From assembly GCA_947498125.1 (NCBI GenBank), contig CANMJH010000001.1:496001-560000 (forward strand): a DNA stretch of 64,000 nucleotides, read 5' to 3'. Positions 36,900-46,116 of the stretch are shown piece by piece. Below the pieces are notes generated by a model, which made no database searches, was not told where the DNA came from, and saw only the letters and a list, made by a program, of their open reading frames with translations. Within the stretch, counting starts at the first letter, position 1. Each line of letters starts with the position of its first letter. Made by a program: the position numbers and the translations under genes. Origin of the DNA: an uncultured Nioella sp. Lineage in GTDB: Bacteria > Pseudomonadota > Alphaproteobacteria > Rhodobacterales > Rhodobacteraceae.

Positions 36900-36909
36900 A
36901 ACCCCACCT

Positions 36910-36923
36910 CCAAAGCGCTTTAG
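36910..36923. promoter_or_regulatory. LacI/AglR operator O1
   Basis: CCAAAGCGCTTTAG, with perfect core AAAGCGCTTT (36912-36921), sits just before the regulator start, where it can autoregulate the aglR-bgl-glk operon. The CG-centred palindrome is typical of LacI-family sites. Confidence 0.8.
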
Positions 36924-37030
36924 TGAACGCAAGCTAGACCGGATCAGAGGGGCTTGTCAAAACGCTAATCCAAAAATGGCCTATAAAAACATAAGAAATG
37001 AGATTTTTTTCGATTCCAAAATTTAACCCA

Positions 37031-37080
37031 TTGACAGAATCTTAGAATTGCGAAATTTTGAAATCACCAAAGCGCTTTGG
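37031..37080 (+). promoter_or_regulatory. agl promoter region with LacI/AglR operator O2
   Basis: A -35-like TTGACA (37031-37036) precedes an AT-rich -10 region (about 37053-37059), which is weakly matched. The perfect 14-bp palindrome CCAAAGCGCTTTGG (37067-37080) lies at the expected transcription start, 64 bp before aglE. Its centre is 157 bp from O1, a distance that allows looping. Confidence 0.75.
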
Positions 37081-37143
37081 AAGGACCGCGAATGTGGCGG
37101 GGCGCTGAAAGAAAACGGCCAAAGGCCAACCTGGGAGGAAGTC

Positions 37144-38487
37144 ATGAAGAATTCTTTAACCGCCAGCGTCGCCGCGCTGGCTTTGACCGCTGGATTGGCA
37201 CATGCCGATGGGCATTTGATGTTTGCGCCGGGCGAGGGGGCATTTAACTGGGACAGCTTTGAAGCCTTCGCAGCAGACCATGACCTGTCCGGGCAAGAGC
37301 TGTCTATCGCGGGTCCGTGGATCGGCCCTGATGCGGTCCTTATGGAAAATGTCGTGGCCTATTTCGAAGCGGCAACTGGCGCGACTGTGAACTATTCAGG
37401 TTCAGATAGCTTTGAGCAGGACATCGTGATTGCTATTCAAGCCAACTCAGCGCCCAATGTCGCGGTCTTCCCGCAGCCCGGATTGGCTTCTGATATGGCG
37501 GCGCGCGGTGCATTGACGCCGCTAGCAGACGGCACCGGCGATTGGATCGTCGAAAACTACGCTGCCGGTCAATCTTGGGTCGATCTTGGCACCTACGCCA
37601 ACGCGGATGGCGAAGATCAGCTGTTTGGCTTTTTCTATAAGGTCGACCTGAAATCCTTGGTTTGGTACAGCCCTGAAGCCTTTGATGAGGCAGGCTATGA
37701 CGTGCCCACCAGCATGGAAGAGCTGATGGCCCTGACAGATCAGATCGTGGCCGACGGTGAAACACCTTGGTGCATTGGTCTGGGATCGGGCGCAGCGACC
37801 GGCTGGCCGGCGACGGACTGGGTCGAAGATATGCTTTTGCGCACGCAGACACCGGATGTCTACGACGCATGGGTTGCCAATGAGATTCCGTTCAATGACG
37901 AGCGGATTGTCGGTGCGATCGAAGCTTTCGGCTATTTCGCCCGCAATGACGCATATGTCAGCGGTGGGGCCAGCGCAGTTGCCACAACGGATTTCCGCGA
38001 TAGCCCCAATGGTCTGTTTAGCTTCCCACCGGAATGCTACATGCATCGCCAAGCCAGCTTTATTCCAACCTTCTTCCCAGAAGACGCAGAATCCGATTTC
38101 TTCTACTTCCCTTCTTATGACGAAGCAGATCTTGGAAACCCAGTGCTAGGGGCAGGGACGCTATGGGCTATCACAGATCCCTCTGATGCGGCCAATGTCT
38201 GGATGGAATTCCTTCAAACGCCCATCGCGCATGAAGTTTGGATGGCCCAGTCAGGGTTCCTCACTCCATTTGGAGCGGCCAATCTAGATGTCTTCGCGAC
38301 CGATGGTCAGCGCGCGATGAACCAGATTTTGTTGGATGCAACGACCTTCCGGTTTGATGGCTCGGACCTGATGCCATCCGAAATCGGTGCCGGTGCGTTC
38401 TGGACGGCGATGGTTGACTATGCATCTGGCGCGGATGCGGCGGATGTTGCTGAGAACGTGCAAGAGCGTTGGGACGCAATGCAATAA
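37144..38487 (+). CDS. aglE: alpha-glucoside ABC transporter, periplasmic binding protein AglE
   Basis: This 447-residue solute-binding protein has a Sec signal peptide (MKNSLTASVAALALTAGLAHA, cleavage about residue 21). The mature part shows the family-1 binding-protein fold with ELSIAGPWIGPDAVLMENVVAYFEAATGATVNYSGSD. Its closest known type is AglE for trehalose, maltose and sucrose. ATG 37144 follows GGAGGAAG; frames further upstream cross the operator. First gene of aglEFGAK. Confidence 0.92.
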   Translation: MKNSLTASVAALALTAGLAHADGHLMFAPGEGAFNWDSFEAFAADHDLSGQELSIAGPWIGPDAVLMENVVAYFEAATGATVNYSGSDSFEQDIVIAIQANSAPNVAVFPQPGLASDMAARGALTPLADGTGDWIVENYAAGQSWVDLGTYANADGEDQLFGFFYKVDLKSLVWYSPEAFDEAGYDVPTSMEELMALTDQIVADGETPWCIGLGSGAATGWPATDWVEDMLLRTQTPDVYDAWVANEIPFNDERIVGAIEAFGYFARNDAYVSGGASAVATTDFRDSPNGLFSFPPECYMHRQASFIPTFFPEDAESDFFYFPSYDEADLGNPVLGAGTLWAITDPSDAANVWMEFLQTPIAHEVWMAQSGFLTPFGAANLDVFATDGQRAMNQILLDATTFRFDGSDLMPSEIGAGAFWTAMVDYASGADAADVAENVQERWDAMQ

Positions 38488-38510
38488 CTCACTCACGGGT
38501 GTTTGCCAAA

Positions 38511-38542
38511 GGCCAGTCCGCGATCTGCTTTGTGGGCTGGCC
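38511..38542 (+). other. intercistronic hairpin aglE-aglF
   Basis: GGCCAGTCC pairs with GGGCTGGCC (9 bp with one G-U, 14-nt loop) 23 nt after aglE. Such hairpins commonly protect the binding-protein message so that it outnumbers the permease message. Confidence 0.55.
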
Positions 38543-38583
38543 GATCGATCAATCTTGAAATCGAACCTTAGGGAGGGGCCGCG

Positions 38584-39561
38584 ATGTCACCGCTTTTGCA
38601 AGCTGCGCTGACTATTTTCGTAGGTGTTTTTGGATGTGTCGGCTATTTCTACGCCGCGAATGTGGTCCTTGATAAGGTGATTTTTCCAGCCAAAGGCGAA
38701 CAGGCCGGGCGCAATATCAACCGCGCCAATCTGGTCCGACCTTGGATTTTTCTCTTTCCTGCTGTGACGGCTTTGTCGTTGTACCTGGTCTATCCGGTGA
38801 TTGGCTCGATCTTGCGGTCACTGCACAACCGCGCCGGAGATGAGTTTATCGGCCTTGGAAATTACGTGGCGCTTTTTAGCGATGAAACCTTCCGCGAGGC
38901 CGTTATAAATAACGCGCTTTGGGCGCTAATTGTCCCCGCTTCGGCGACGTTCCTTGGCCTTGTTATTGCCCAGCTGACGGACCGGCTATCTTGGGGAAAC
39001 ATCGCCAAATCAATTATTTTTATGCCGATGGCGATCTCGTTTGTGGGCGCTTCGTTGATTTGGCGGTTCGTCTATGCAGTTGATGCCGACATCGGCTTGA
39101 TCAATGCCATCCGCGATTTCTTTGGGCTCGACGTGCTGGACCCGCTGCAGGTTCCCTTTTGGAACAACCTGTTTTTGATGGTGATCCTGATTTGGATTCA
39201 AACCGGCTTTGCGATGGTGATCTTGTCGGCGGCCTTAAGAGGCATTCCTGAAGAAACAGTTGAGGCTGCGATCATCGATGGAACCGGCCCGCTGCAACTG
39301 TTTTTCCGCATCAAAGTTCCGCAGATTATGGGCACGATTGTGGTGGTCTGGACCACAATCACCATCCTTGTCCTCAAGGTTTTTGACATTGTCTACACGA
39401 TGACTGGCGGCAATCTGGGCACGCAGATCCTGCCGTCATACATGATGGCCTTTATGTTCCGCGATGATGGACGCGCCACTGCCGTGGCCGTTGTGATTAT
39501 GATTGTGGTTCTGCCAGTGATGATCTGGAACATTCGCCAAGCCCGTTCGGAGATGCGCTGA
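38584..39561 (+). CDS. aglF: alpha-glucoside ABC permease AglF
   Basis: A 325-residue MalF-type inner-membrane permease: N-terminal helix (residues 5-25), a second at RPWIFLFPAVTALSLYLVYPVIGSI, and the ABC EAA loop around EETVEAAIIDGTGPLQLFFRIKVPQIMG. GGAGGGG lies before the ATG. Its stop overlaps the aglG start (TGATGG region). Confidence 0.93.
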   Translation: MSPLLQAALTIFVGVFGCVGYFYAANVVLDKVIFPAKGEQAGRNINRANLVRPWIFLFPAVTALSLYLVYPVIGSILRSLHNRAGDEFIGLGNYVALFSDETFREAVINNALWALIVPASATFLGLVIAQLTDRLSWGNIAKSIIFMPMAISFVGASLIWRFVYAVDADIGLINAIRDFFGLDVLDPLQVPFWNNLFLMVILIWIQTGFAMVILSAALRGIPEETVEAAIIDGTGPLQLFFRIKVPQIMGTIVVVWTTITILVLKVFDIVYTMTGGNLGTQILPSYMMAFMFRDDGRATAVAVVIMIVVLPVMIWNIRQARSEMR

Positions 39562-40712
39562 TGGATAATATAGCAGGAAGTTCTAACCGTTTGAAATGGG
39601 CTGTGAATTTGTCGGTGTTGATCATCGTCATTTCCTGGCTGGTTCCCACCGTCGGGTTGTTTGTAAGCTCCTTTCGGGATCGCGATCAAATATCGGCCAC
39701 GGGCTGGTGGATTGCGCCGTTGTCAGTCGAGTTGACCTACCGAACCCGCGGCGATGGCACTCCGCGCCAAGATGGCGATCTTTGGGTGATTGAGGGCAAT
39801 CTTTTTGAAAGCGCCGAGGTCGCCGAGGCTTTTGCAAATGGCGGGGCGGAAATTACCGGATTTGGCGTCGCGGCGCGTACACCAGACGGCACAATGCCCG
39901 GAGATGAGATAGAAACCCGCGACGGTGGGATGCTGCGCGTAAATACTGATGGAACCTATCGCTATACCAGTTCAGAAGAACCAGATACGCGCGGGCCGAG
40001 GGTCTATTTTGCGGCGACGACGCCGCCAGAATTTACCTTGGACAATTACCGGACGATCCTGACCGCCGACGGCATGGATCGCGCTTTTTTCAACACGCTA
40101 ACCGTTACGATCCCGTCAACGATCATCCCCATCCTTATTGCGGCCTTTGCAGCCTATGCGCTGGCCTGGATGGAGTTTCCGGGGCGCGGCTTGCTGATTG
40201 CCGGGGTTGTGGGTCTGTTGGTTGTTCCCTTGCAATTGGCGCTGGTGCCTTTGTTGAACCTGCATAACACAATCGGAATAGGGCAGAGTTTTGTGGGGGT
40301 TTGGCTGGCCCATACCGGCTTTGGTCTGCCGCTGGCCATCTATCTGCTGCGAAATTACATGGTAGGCTTGCCGCGCGACATTATTGAAAGTGCCAAGGTG
40401 GACGGCGCGACCGATTTCCAGATCTTTACTAAGATCATCCTTCCTCTCAGCTTTCCGGCCCTCGCAAGCTTTGCTATTTTTCAGTTTCTCTGGACATGGA
40501 ATGACCTTTTGGTCGCAAAGGTCTTTTTGCCCTCGTCTGATGAAACCAATGTCATGACGGTCAAGATCGCCGATGATCTATTGGGCAGCTATGGCGGGGA
40601 TTGGGGCCTTTTGGCGGGGGCGGCTTTTGTGTCGATCGCTGTGCCTCTCTTCGTCTTTTTTACAATGCAACGCTACCTCGTGCGCGGTCTGTTGGCTGGC
40701 TCGGTCAAATAG
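39561..40712 (+). CDS. aglG: alpha-glucoside ABC permease AglG
   Basis: A 383-residue MalG-type permease with a large periplasmic insertion (about residues 50-150) after the first helix, a feature of AglG. The EAA loop reads LPRDIIESAKVDGATDFQIFTKIILPLSFPALASF. The ATG overlaps the aglF stop. It pairs with AglF as the transmembrane channel driven by AglK. Confidence 0.93.
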   Translation: MDNIAGSSNRLKWAVNLSVLIIVISWLVPTVGLFVSSFRDRDQISATGWWIAPLSVELTYRTRGDGTPRQDGDLWVIEGNLFESAEVAEAFANGGAEITGFGVAARTPDGTMPGDEIETRDGGMLRVNTDGTYRYTSSEEPDTRGPRVYFAATTPPEFTLDNYRTILTADGMDRAFFNTLTVTIPSTIIPILIAAFAAYALAWMEFPGRGLLIAGVVGLLVVPLQLALVPLLNLHNTIGIGQSFVGVWLAHTGFGLPLAIYLLRNYMVGLPRDIIESAKVDGATDFQIFTKIILPLSFPALASFAIFQFLWTWNDLLVAKVFLPSSDETNVMTVKIADDLLGSYGGDWGLLAGAAFVSIAVPLFVFFTMQRYLVRGLLAGSVK

Positions 40713-40721
40713 GGTGGGGAT

Positions 40722-42368
40722 ATGAACGTGATACAAGAAATCGAGCCCCTTAAAGTGGATAAGGCGGCAAACCCCACATGGTGGCGCGGGGCGGTGATCT
40801 ATCAGATCTATCCGCGCAGCTTCCAAGACAGCAATGGGGATGGCGTCGGTGATTTGCCCGGCATCATCCGCCGGCTTGACCATATTGCTGGGCTTGGCGC
40901 GGAGGCGATCTGGATATCACCGTTCTTTACGTCGCCTATGCTGGATTTTGGCTATGACGTTTCGGATTATCGGGATGTCGACCCGATGTTCGGTACGCTT
41001 GCCGATTTTGACACGCTGATTGCACGCGCACATGAGCTTGGCATCAAGGTTTTGATCGACCTTGTGATCAGCCATAGCTCTGACCAGCATGACTGGTTCG
41101 TTGAAAGCCGCGCTTCGCGTAGCAATGCCAAAGCCGATTGGTATGTGTGGGCAGATGCGAAATCCGACGGCTCTCCCCCTAATAATTGGCTTTCGATCTT
41201 TGGCGGCCCTGCTTGGGAGTGGGATGGAAAACGGATGCAGTACTACCTGCATAATTTTCTGAAAGAGCAGCCCGACCTAAACTTGCACAACCCCGATGTT
41301 CAGGATGCCCTTTTGGACGTGGTGCGGTTTTGGTTAAAGCGGGGCGTCGATGGATTCCGCTTGGATACGATCAATTTCTATTTTCATGATCAAAAGCTTA
41401 GGGACAATCCGGCACTACCTGCAGATGCCCGGAACGCCACGATTGCACCTGCCGTGAACCCCTATAACTGGCAAGAACATCTCTATGACAAAAACCGCCC
41501 CGAGAATTTGGAATTCCTGCGCCGATTCCGCGCCGTTCTGGACGAGTTTCCGGGCGCGATGGCTGTAGGTGAGGTTGGAGATGCGCAGCGCGGAATGGAG
41601 ATTCAGGCCCAATACAGTACGGGCGGCGACAAGGTGCAGATGTGCTACTCTTTTGAGTTTTTGTCAGGGGCAACGCCAAGCGCTGCATATTTCGAAGAGG
41701 TTCTGACCAGATTCGAAGACGGTATCGGAGATGGCTGGGCGTGCTGGGCATTTTCGAACCATGATGTCGAACGCTATGCGAGCCGCTGGTCTTTATCGGA
41801 TGCGGCGACGCGATGCTATGCAGCGTTGTTGCTCAGTTTGCGCGGCTCGATTTGCCTGTATCAGGGCGAAGAGCTGGGCCTGCCTGAGGCCGATGTTGCC
41901 TTTGAAGATTTGCAGGATCCCTATGGGATACAATTCTGGCCCGAGTTTAAGGGGCGCGACGGGTGCCGGACGCCGATACCATGGGTTTCGGACAATCAAA
42001 ATGGGGGATTCTCGGCGGGTAGACCGTGGCTGCCGATGGCCTCCGATCATTTGGGCCTTTCGGTTGATGCGCAGGCGAACAAGCCCGAGAGTATGCTCAG
42101 TTTTTATCGCCAGATGATTGCATTTCGAAAATCTCACCCCGTTTTGGGACAGGGTGCATTCACCTTGCTGCAAGCCCCCGATGATCAGTTGCGGTTTATC
42201 CGCCAAGAGGGCGGAACGCGGATGTTCTGTGCGTTCAACCTGTCTGGCACCCCGTCAAAAGCTGAATTGCCTCCGGGCACATGGACATTCTGTAAGGACG
42301 CGCCCTTTGCGGGCATGTCGCAAGACCTCGGGCCCTGGCAGGCCTGTTTCGCGATCGAGGAGATCTGA
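40722..42368 (+). CDS. aglA: GH13 alpha-glucosidase AglA
   Basis: A 548-residue cytosolic family-13 enzyme that hydrolyses imported alpha-glucosides. Conserved regions: DLVISHSSDQHDWF (I), GVDGFRLDTINFYF with the nucleophile Asp (II), AVGEVGD with the acid/base Glu (III) and FSNHDVERY (IV). It also has the start WWRGAVIYQIYPRSFQDSNGDGVGDLPGI. Position inside the transporter operon matches S. meliloti aglEFGAK. Confidence 0.94.
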   Translation: MNVIQEIEPLKVDKAANPTWWRGAVIYQIYPRSFQDSNGDGVGDLPGIIRRLDHIAGLGAEAIWISPFFTSPMLDFGYDVSDYRDVDPMFGTLADFDTLIARAHELGIKVLIDLVISHSSDQHDWFVESRASRSNAKADWYVWADAKSDGSPPNNWLSIFGGPAWEWDGKRMQYYLHNFLKEQPDLNLHNPDVQDALLDVVRFWLKRGVDGFRLDTINFYFHDQKLRDNPALPADARNATIAPAVNPYNWQEHLYDKNRPENLEFLRRFRAVLDEFPGAMAVGEVGDAQRGMEIQAQYSTGGDKVQMCYSFEFLSGATPSAAYFEEVLTRFEDGIGDGWACWAFSNHDVERYASRWSLSDAATRCYAALLLSLRGSICLYQGEELGLPEADVAFEDLQDPYGIQFWPEFKGRDGCRTPIPWVSDNQNGGFSAGRPWLPMASDHLGLSVDAQANKPESMLSFYRQMIAFRKSHPVLGQGAFTLLQAPDDQLRFIRQEGGTRMFCAFNLSGTPSKAELPPGTWTFCKDAPFAGMSQDLGPWQACFAIEEI

Positions 42369-42371
42369 ACC

Positions 42372-43466
42372 ATGGCTGAACTACTGCTGAAAGATGTCGC
42401 CAAATCCTATGGTGAAGTGAATGTTTTGCATAATATCGATTTGGACATCCAAGCCGGAGAACTAATTGTTTTTGTTGGACCTTCTGGCTGCGGAAAATCC
42501 ACTTTGCTTCGTATGATCGCCGGGTTGGAGAAAATCACAGGCGGAACGCTTTCTATTGACGGCGTTCAGATGAATGACGTTCCCCCCGCGCAGCGTGGCA
42601 TTGCGATGGTGTTCCAATCCTACGCGCTTTATCCACATATGACAGTGCGCGAAAATATGGGTTTTGCCCTTTCTATCGCGGGAAAAGCCAAGGCCGAGAT
42701 CAAAGAATTGGTCGAAGCTGCCGCCGAAAAATTGCAACTGACTGAGTTTCTTGACCGTTTGCCGAAGGCGCTGTCCGGTGGTCAGCGTCAGCGCGTTGCT
42801 ATTGGGCGGGCGATTGTCCGCGATCCGAAGGTCTACCTTTTTGATGAGCCGCTCTCTAACCTCGATGCGGCGCTCCGGGTTGCAACGCGTATTGAGATTG
42901 CGCAGCTGAAAGAGCAGATGCCAGAATCTACCATGATCTATGTGACGCATGATCAAGTGGAAGCGATGACTCTGGCATCCCGGATTGTCGTCTTGGCCAA
43001 TAAAGGCATAGCACAGGTCGGCACGCCGCTTGAGTTATATGAGCGCCCGAATTCCGAATTTGTGGCTCAGTTCATTGGATCACCGCAAATGAACATTATG
43101 CCCGGTGAAATCGTTCAAACCGGCCCTGAAACCGTTCTTAAACTTGCCAAAGGCGGCGGGTTAATTCGGTCGGATTATGCGTCCGAGCCAAGCGATATGG
43201 GCGCCAAGGTCAATGTGGGTATCCGACCCGAAGATATGATTCAGACTGAGGCCGAGGATTACGCATTTGAAGGGCGGGTCGATATCACCGAAGCACTTGG
43301 TGAAGTGACGTTGCTGTATTTTCAGCAATCAGGCGGCGCCGATCCGGTGATTGGCAAGCTTCCCGGAACGCATTCCGGGCTTCGCGGACAAAGTTTGCGC
43401 CTGACGGCGCCTGCTGAAAAGGTCCATATCTTCCGGGATGGGGTGTCGCTGAAATACCGGCCGTGA
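42372..43466 (+). CDS. aglK: alpha-glucoside ABC ATPase AglK
   Basis: A 364-residue MalK/UgpC-type ATPase: Walker [13 protein letters not shown]-loop [14 protein letters not shown], signature [34 protein letters not shown]-loop VTHDQVEAM, and a C-terminal regulatory TOBE domain. Last gene of the operon; a bidirectional terminator follows at 43494. Confidence 0.94.
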   Translation: MAELLLKDVAKSYGEVNVLHNIDLDIQAGELIVFVGPSGCGKSTLLRMIAGLEKITGGTLSIDGVQMNDVPPAQRGIAMVFQSYALYPHMTVRENMGFALSIAGKAKAEIKELVEAAAEKLQLTEFLDRLPKALSGGQRQRVAIGRAIVRDPKVYLFDEPLSNLDAALRVATRIEIAQLKEQMPESTMIYVTHDQVEAMTLASRIVVLANKGIAQVGTPLELYERPNSEFVAQFIGSPQMNIMPGEIVQTGPETVLKLAKGGGLIRSDYASEPSDMGAKVNVGIRPEDMIQTEAEDYAFEGRVDITEALGEVTLLYFQQSGGADPVIGKLPGTHSGLRGQSLRLTAPAEKVHIFRDGVSLKYRP

Positions 43467-43493
43467 TGAAAATCGGGGGGGCGCAAACGAAAA

Positions 43494-43517
43494 AACCGGC
43501 CCTGAATTTGGCCGGTT
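43494..43517. terminator. bidirectional terminator between aglK and the YcbK-like gene
   Basis: AACCGGCC and GGCCGGTT form an 8-bp stem with an 8-nt loop. Six A residues (43490-43495) precede it, giving a strong T-tract in the minus direction; in the plus direction TTCATTC is weaker. Confidence 0.8.
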
Positions 43518-43559
43518 CATTCAAAACGGGGGCAGAACGGGAAAAAGCAGTTCGGGGTC

Positions 43560-44120
43560 TTACCGGCCCCAGCTTCGGACCGGACCACAATCCATATGCG
43601 TAAAGTTCGAGCCAGAATAGCGACCCACACCGCCTGCGTTGCAACTAAGTGCAGCACGCGACACCTGACCAACAGAGCGGCCGTCAATGCGCAGATCTGC
43701 CGCTTGTCCCTGCATATGCAGCGAATTACGGGCAACACCCGATGACCGGGCCCGCAGCATCGCATTAGTCTGCGGCGAACGATAGCCAGAGAGCAATAGA
43801 TAGGGCTGCGATGTATCAAGAAGGTTATGTGAAGCGGCCATAATATCCAGTGTGCGGGTATCCATGTCATGGGCCGCATCAATGCGCCAATCACGCATGA
43901 AGTAGTTCACTTCTTCCAGAGCGGGGCGGATATAATCGCCGTCGATCCAGTAAATCATATCTATGGTTTCGCCCGTCCGGGCAGAGTGCATGTGAATGCG
44001 GCGAATATCGCCTGCGCCCCGCATGATGCCGAATGCGTTGGCCGCGTATGGCGCGGCCGTAACTGTCGTCGCCGCAAACGCACCAAGAAGTGCCCGCCGA
44101 GTCATGGTCGGTTTGGTCAT
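43560..44120 (-). CDS. YcbK/DUF882-family peptidoglycan-related protein, Tat-type signal
   Basis: A 186-residue exported protein. The N-terminus MTKPTMTRRALLGAFAATTV resembles a twin-arginine signal (TRRALLG). The mature part is the DUF882 (peptidase M15-like) fold with SGYRSPQTNAMLRARSSGVARNSLHMQGQAADLRI, His residues and the terminal FTHMDCGPVRSW, consistent with metal-dependent murein hydrolysis or binding. Divergent from an L,D-transpeptidase gene, the same pairing as E. coli ycbB-ycbK. Confidence 0.88.
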   Translation of the reverse strand: MTKPTMTRRALLGAFAATTVTAAPYAANAFGIMRGAGDIRRIHMHSARTGETIDMIYWIDGDYIRPALEEVNYFMRDWRIDAAHDMDTRTLDIMAASHNLLDTSQPYLLLSGYRSPQTNAMLRARSSGVARNSLHMQGQAADLRIDGRSVGQVSRAALSCNAGGVGRYSGSNFTHMDCGPVRSWGR

Positions 44121-44264
44121 TGGAATTTGCCCCGTCCTTCTGCCTGTTCCGTCAATAGCGCGCCGGTTTAACCAGCACGTGTTATGTCCATCCCCAGGTG
44201 TGCGTTTTATGACACAATTGAAACTTTGTTGAAAGTCTCAATGGGGACCCTCCCGTGATTACAA

Positions 44265-44334
44265 GAGCCTGTCGGCAGAAATCCGCCAAAAACGTGAGGA
44301 TTTCAGGGTATTTGGCCGATTCTTCAGCAGGCTC
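44265..44334. other. nested inverted repeats (structured RNA candidate) in the ycbK/ldt spacer
   Basis: In the 356-bp spacer 44121-44476 three stems nest: GAGCCTG/CAGGCTC (44265-44271 with 44328-44334), TCGGC/GCCGA (44272-44276 with 44315-44319) and GAAATCC/GGATTTC (44278-44284 with 44298-44304). The first two are contiguous on the 5' side. It could be a leader of the L,D-transpeptidase gene or a small RNA. The remainder of the spacer shows only unassigned promoter-like AT-rich DNA. Confidence 0.4.
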
Positions 44335-44476
44335 AGCAGGTGGTCTGCTCAGCAATTTGAGGTAACAATAACAGGGCATTCTTTCGATATTGTGAATAGA
44401 CTCTTGGGTGAAGACTAGGCATCCTTGCACCGACACATTTTCGTTATATTTCCGCGCGCTGACAGGGATGATTTGA

Positions 44477-46081
44477 ATGAAAGCTCTTTTGATACGGCCT
44501 TTTTTGCCGATTTTTTTCGTGATCATAATATTAAGCGGCTTTGCTGCGACCTCTGCGGATGCATTGGTAACCGCCTTCCGGCAGGCCATTGCTGAAGGCG
44601 TCGCTGAACATGACGAGATGTCTGATTTCTATCGCGCCCGCGCGTTCGAGCCGATCTGGACACGGTCTGAAGATGCTGATCGCCGCAATGCATTGATCAT
44701 GGCGCTTGAGCGTGCGTCTAATCATGGTTTGCCGACAAATCGGTATGATCCCGATGCGCTGCGCGCCGCCTTTATGGATGCCAGCAACCCCTATGATCGT
44801 GGCCGCGCCGAGATTCTCGCGTCGCAGATGTTCCTGCAATATGCGCGTGATGTACAATCCGGCATTCTGGATCCGGGCGAGATTGTCACCGAGATCTACC
44901 GCGAGTTGCCGCGTCGCAACCCAACCGATTTGTTGAATGGCCTTGTGGAAAACGATGCGCATGACTTCATGCGCTCTTTGCCGCCAGCTCACCCAGAATA
45001 TTTGCAGCTTCAACGCGAAATGATGCGCTTGGAAACCGTTATTGCAGATGGCGGATGGGGTGGCACCGTTTCAGGTGGCCGCTTGGAGTTGGGGGATCGT
45101 GGCCGGCAAGTTGTGGCCTTGCGTGATCGCCTGATCCGTATGGGTCATATGAACCGGTCCGTGACTGCCGAATATGACGAGGCTATGCAAGCTGCCGTTC
45201 AGGCATTCCAACTATCTCATGGGCTTGAGGCGGATGGCGTCGCTGGTCCAGGCACCCTGGAAGAGATCAATGTCTCGGCGCAGCAACGTTTGCGTCAGGT
45301 TGTTCTGGGAATGGAGCGCCAGCGCTGGTTGAATTGGGAAGATCCCAACCGTGGCAGCCGCCATGTTTTGGTGAATATCCCTGACTACCATGCTTACGTC
45401 ATCGACAACGAAGAAGTCAGTTTCACTACTCGGGTTGTGGTTGGCGCAACGCCATCAGACCGAGCCACTCCGGAATTTTCCGACCGGATGGAGCATATGG
45501 TCATCAACCCATCTTGGTATGTTCCACGCTCAATCACCGTTGGGGAATACTTGCCGCAGATGCAGGCCAATCCCGGTGCCGCTGGACATCTGGAGCTGCT
45601 GCAAGGTGGGCGCGCCGTGAGCCGTGCAAATATTGATTTTACTCAATATACACGCGCGAATTTCCCGTTTGACCTTCGCCAGCCTCCGGGTACTGGAAAC
45701 GCGCTTGGCAGGGTGAAATTCATGTTCCCGAACCGGCACAATATTTATCTGCATGACACACCCTCACGCAGCCTCTTTGCGCGGGAAACCCGGGCCTTCA
45801 GCCATGGCTGTGTCCGTGTGCACCGCCCATTGGAACTGGCCTATCACCTGCTGGCGCCCCAAGAGGCGCAACCGCAAAATTATTTCGACCGCATTCTTGG
45901 CTCGCGTCAGGAAACCCATGTTGATTTGGTCTCTGAGGTTCCGGTTCACATCGTTTATTGGACGGCATTCGTGACGCCCGAGGGCGATCTGAATTTCCGC
46001 CGCGACATCTATAACCGCGATGCGCGGCTTTGGAACGCAATGGAAGCGGCTGGGGTGGAACTTCGTCTCCCGAGTAGTTAA
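44477..46081 (+). CDS. L,D-transpeptidase, YcbB type
   Basis: A 534-residue periplasmic enzyme forming 3-3 peptidoglycan crosslinks. A signal anchor occupies residues 1-28, followed by a helical scaffold and a peptidoglycan-binding domain (LELGDRGRQVVALRDRLIRMG and AVQAFQLSHGLEADGVAGPGTLEEIN). The YkuD catalytic domain has HDTPSRSLFARETRAFSHGCVRVHRP, where the final His-Gly-Cys-Val-Arg holds the catalytic Cys. The order matches E. coli YcbB/LdtD. ATG 44477 follows CAGGGATG. lpxD begins 35 nt downstream. Confidence 0.93.
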   Translation: MKALLIRPFLPIFFVIIILSGFAATSADALVTAFRQAIAEGVAEHDEMSDFYRARAFEPIWTRSEDADRRNALIMALERASNHGLPTNRYDPDALRAAFMDASNPYDRGRAEILASQMFLQYARDVQSGILDPGEIVTEIYRELPRRNPTDLLNGLVENDAHDFMRSLPPAHPEYLQLQREMMRLETVIADGGWGGTVSGGRLELGDRGRQVVALRDRLIRMGHMNRSVTAEYDEAMQAAVQAFQLSHGLEADGVAGPGTLEEINVSAQQRLRQVVLGMERQRWLNWEDPNRGSRHVLVNIPDYHAYVIDNEEVSFTTRVVVGATPSDRATPEFSDRMEHMVINPSWYVPRSITVGEYLPQMQANPGAAGHLELLQGGRAVSRANIDFTQYTRANFPFDLRQPPGTGNALGRVKFMFPNRHNIYLHDTPSRSLFARETRAFSHGCVRVHRPLELAYHLLAPQEAQPQNYFDRILGSRQETHVDLVSEVPVHIVYWTAFVTPEGDLNFRRDIYNRDARLWNAMEAAGVELRLPSS

Positions 46082-46082
46082 A

Positions 46083-46108
46083 TCTCCGCTGCAGATAGCA
46101 GCAGGAGA
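46083..46108 (+). promoter_or_regulatory. hairpin masking the lpxD Shine-Dalgarno
   Basis: TCTCC (46083-46087) pairs with the SD itself, GGAGA (46104-46108), and CTGC (46089-46092) with GCAG (46098-46101). The structure lies between the transpeptidase stop and the ATG at 46117 and would hide the ribosome site unless melted or translated through. Confidence 0.5.
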
Positions 46109-46116
46109 ATCTGGCA

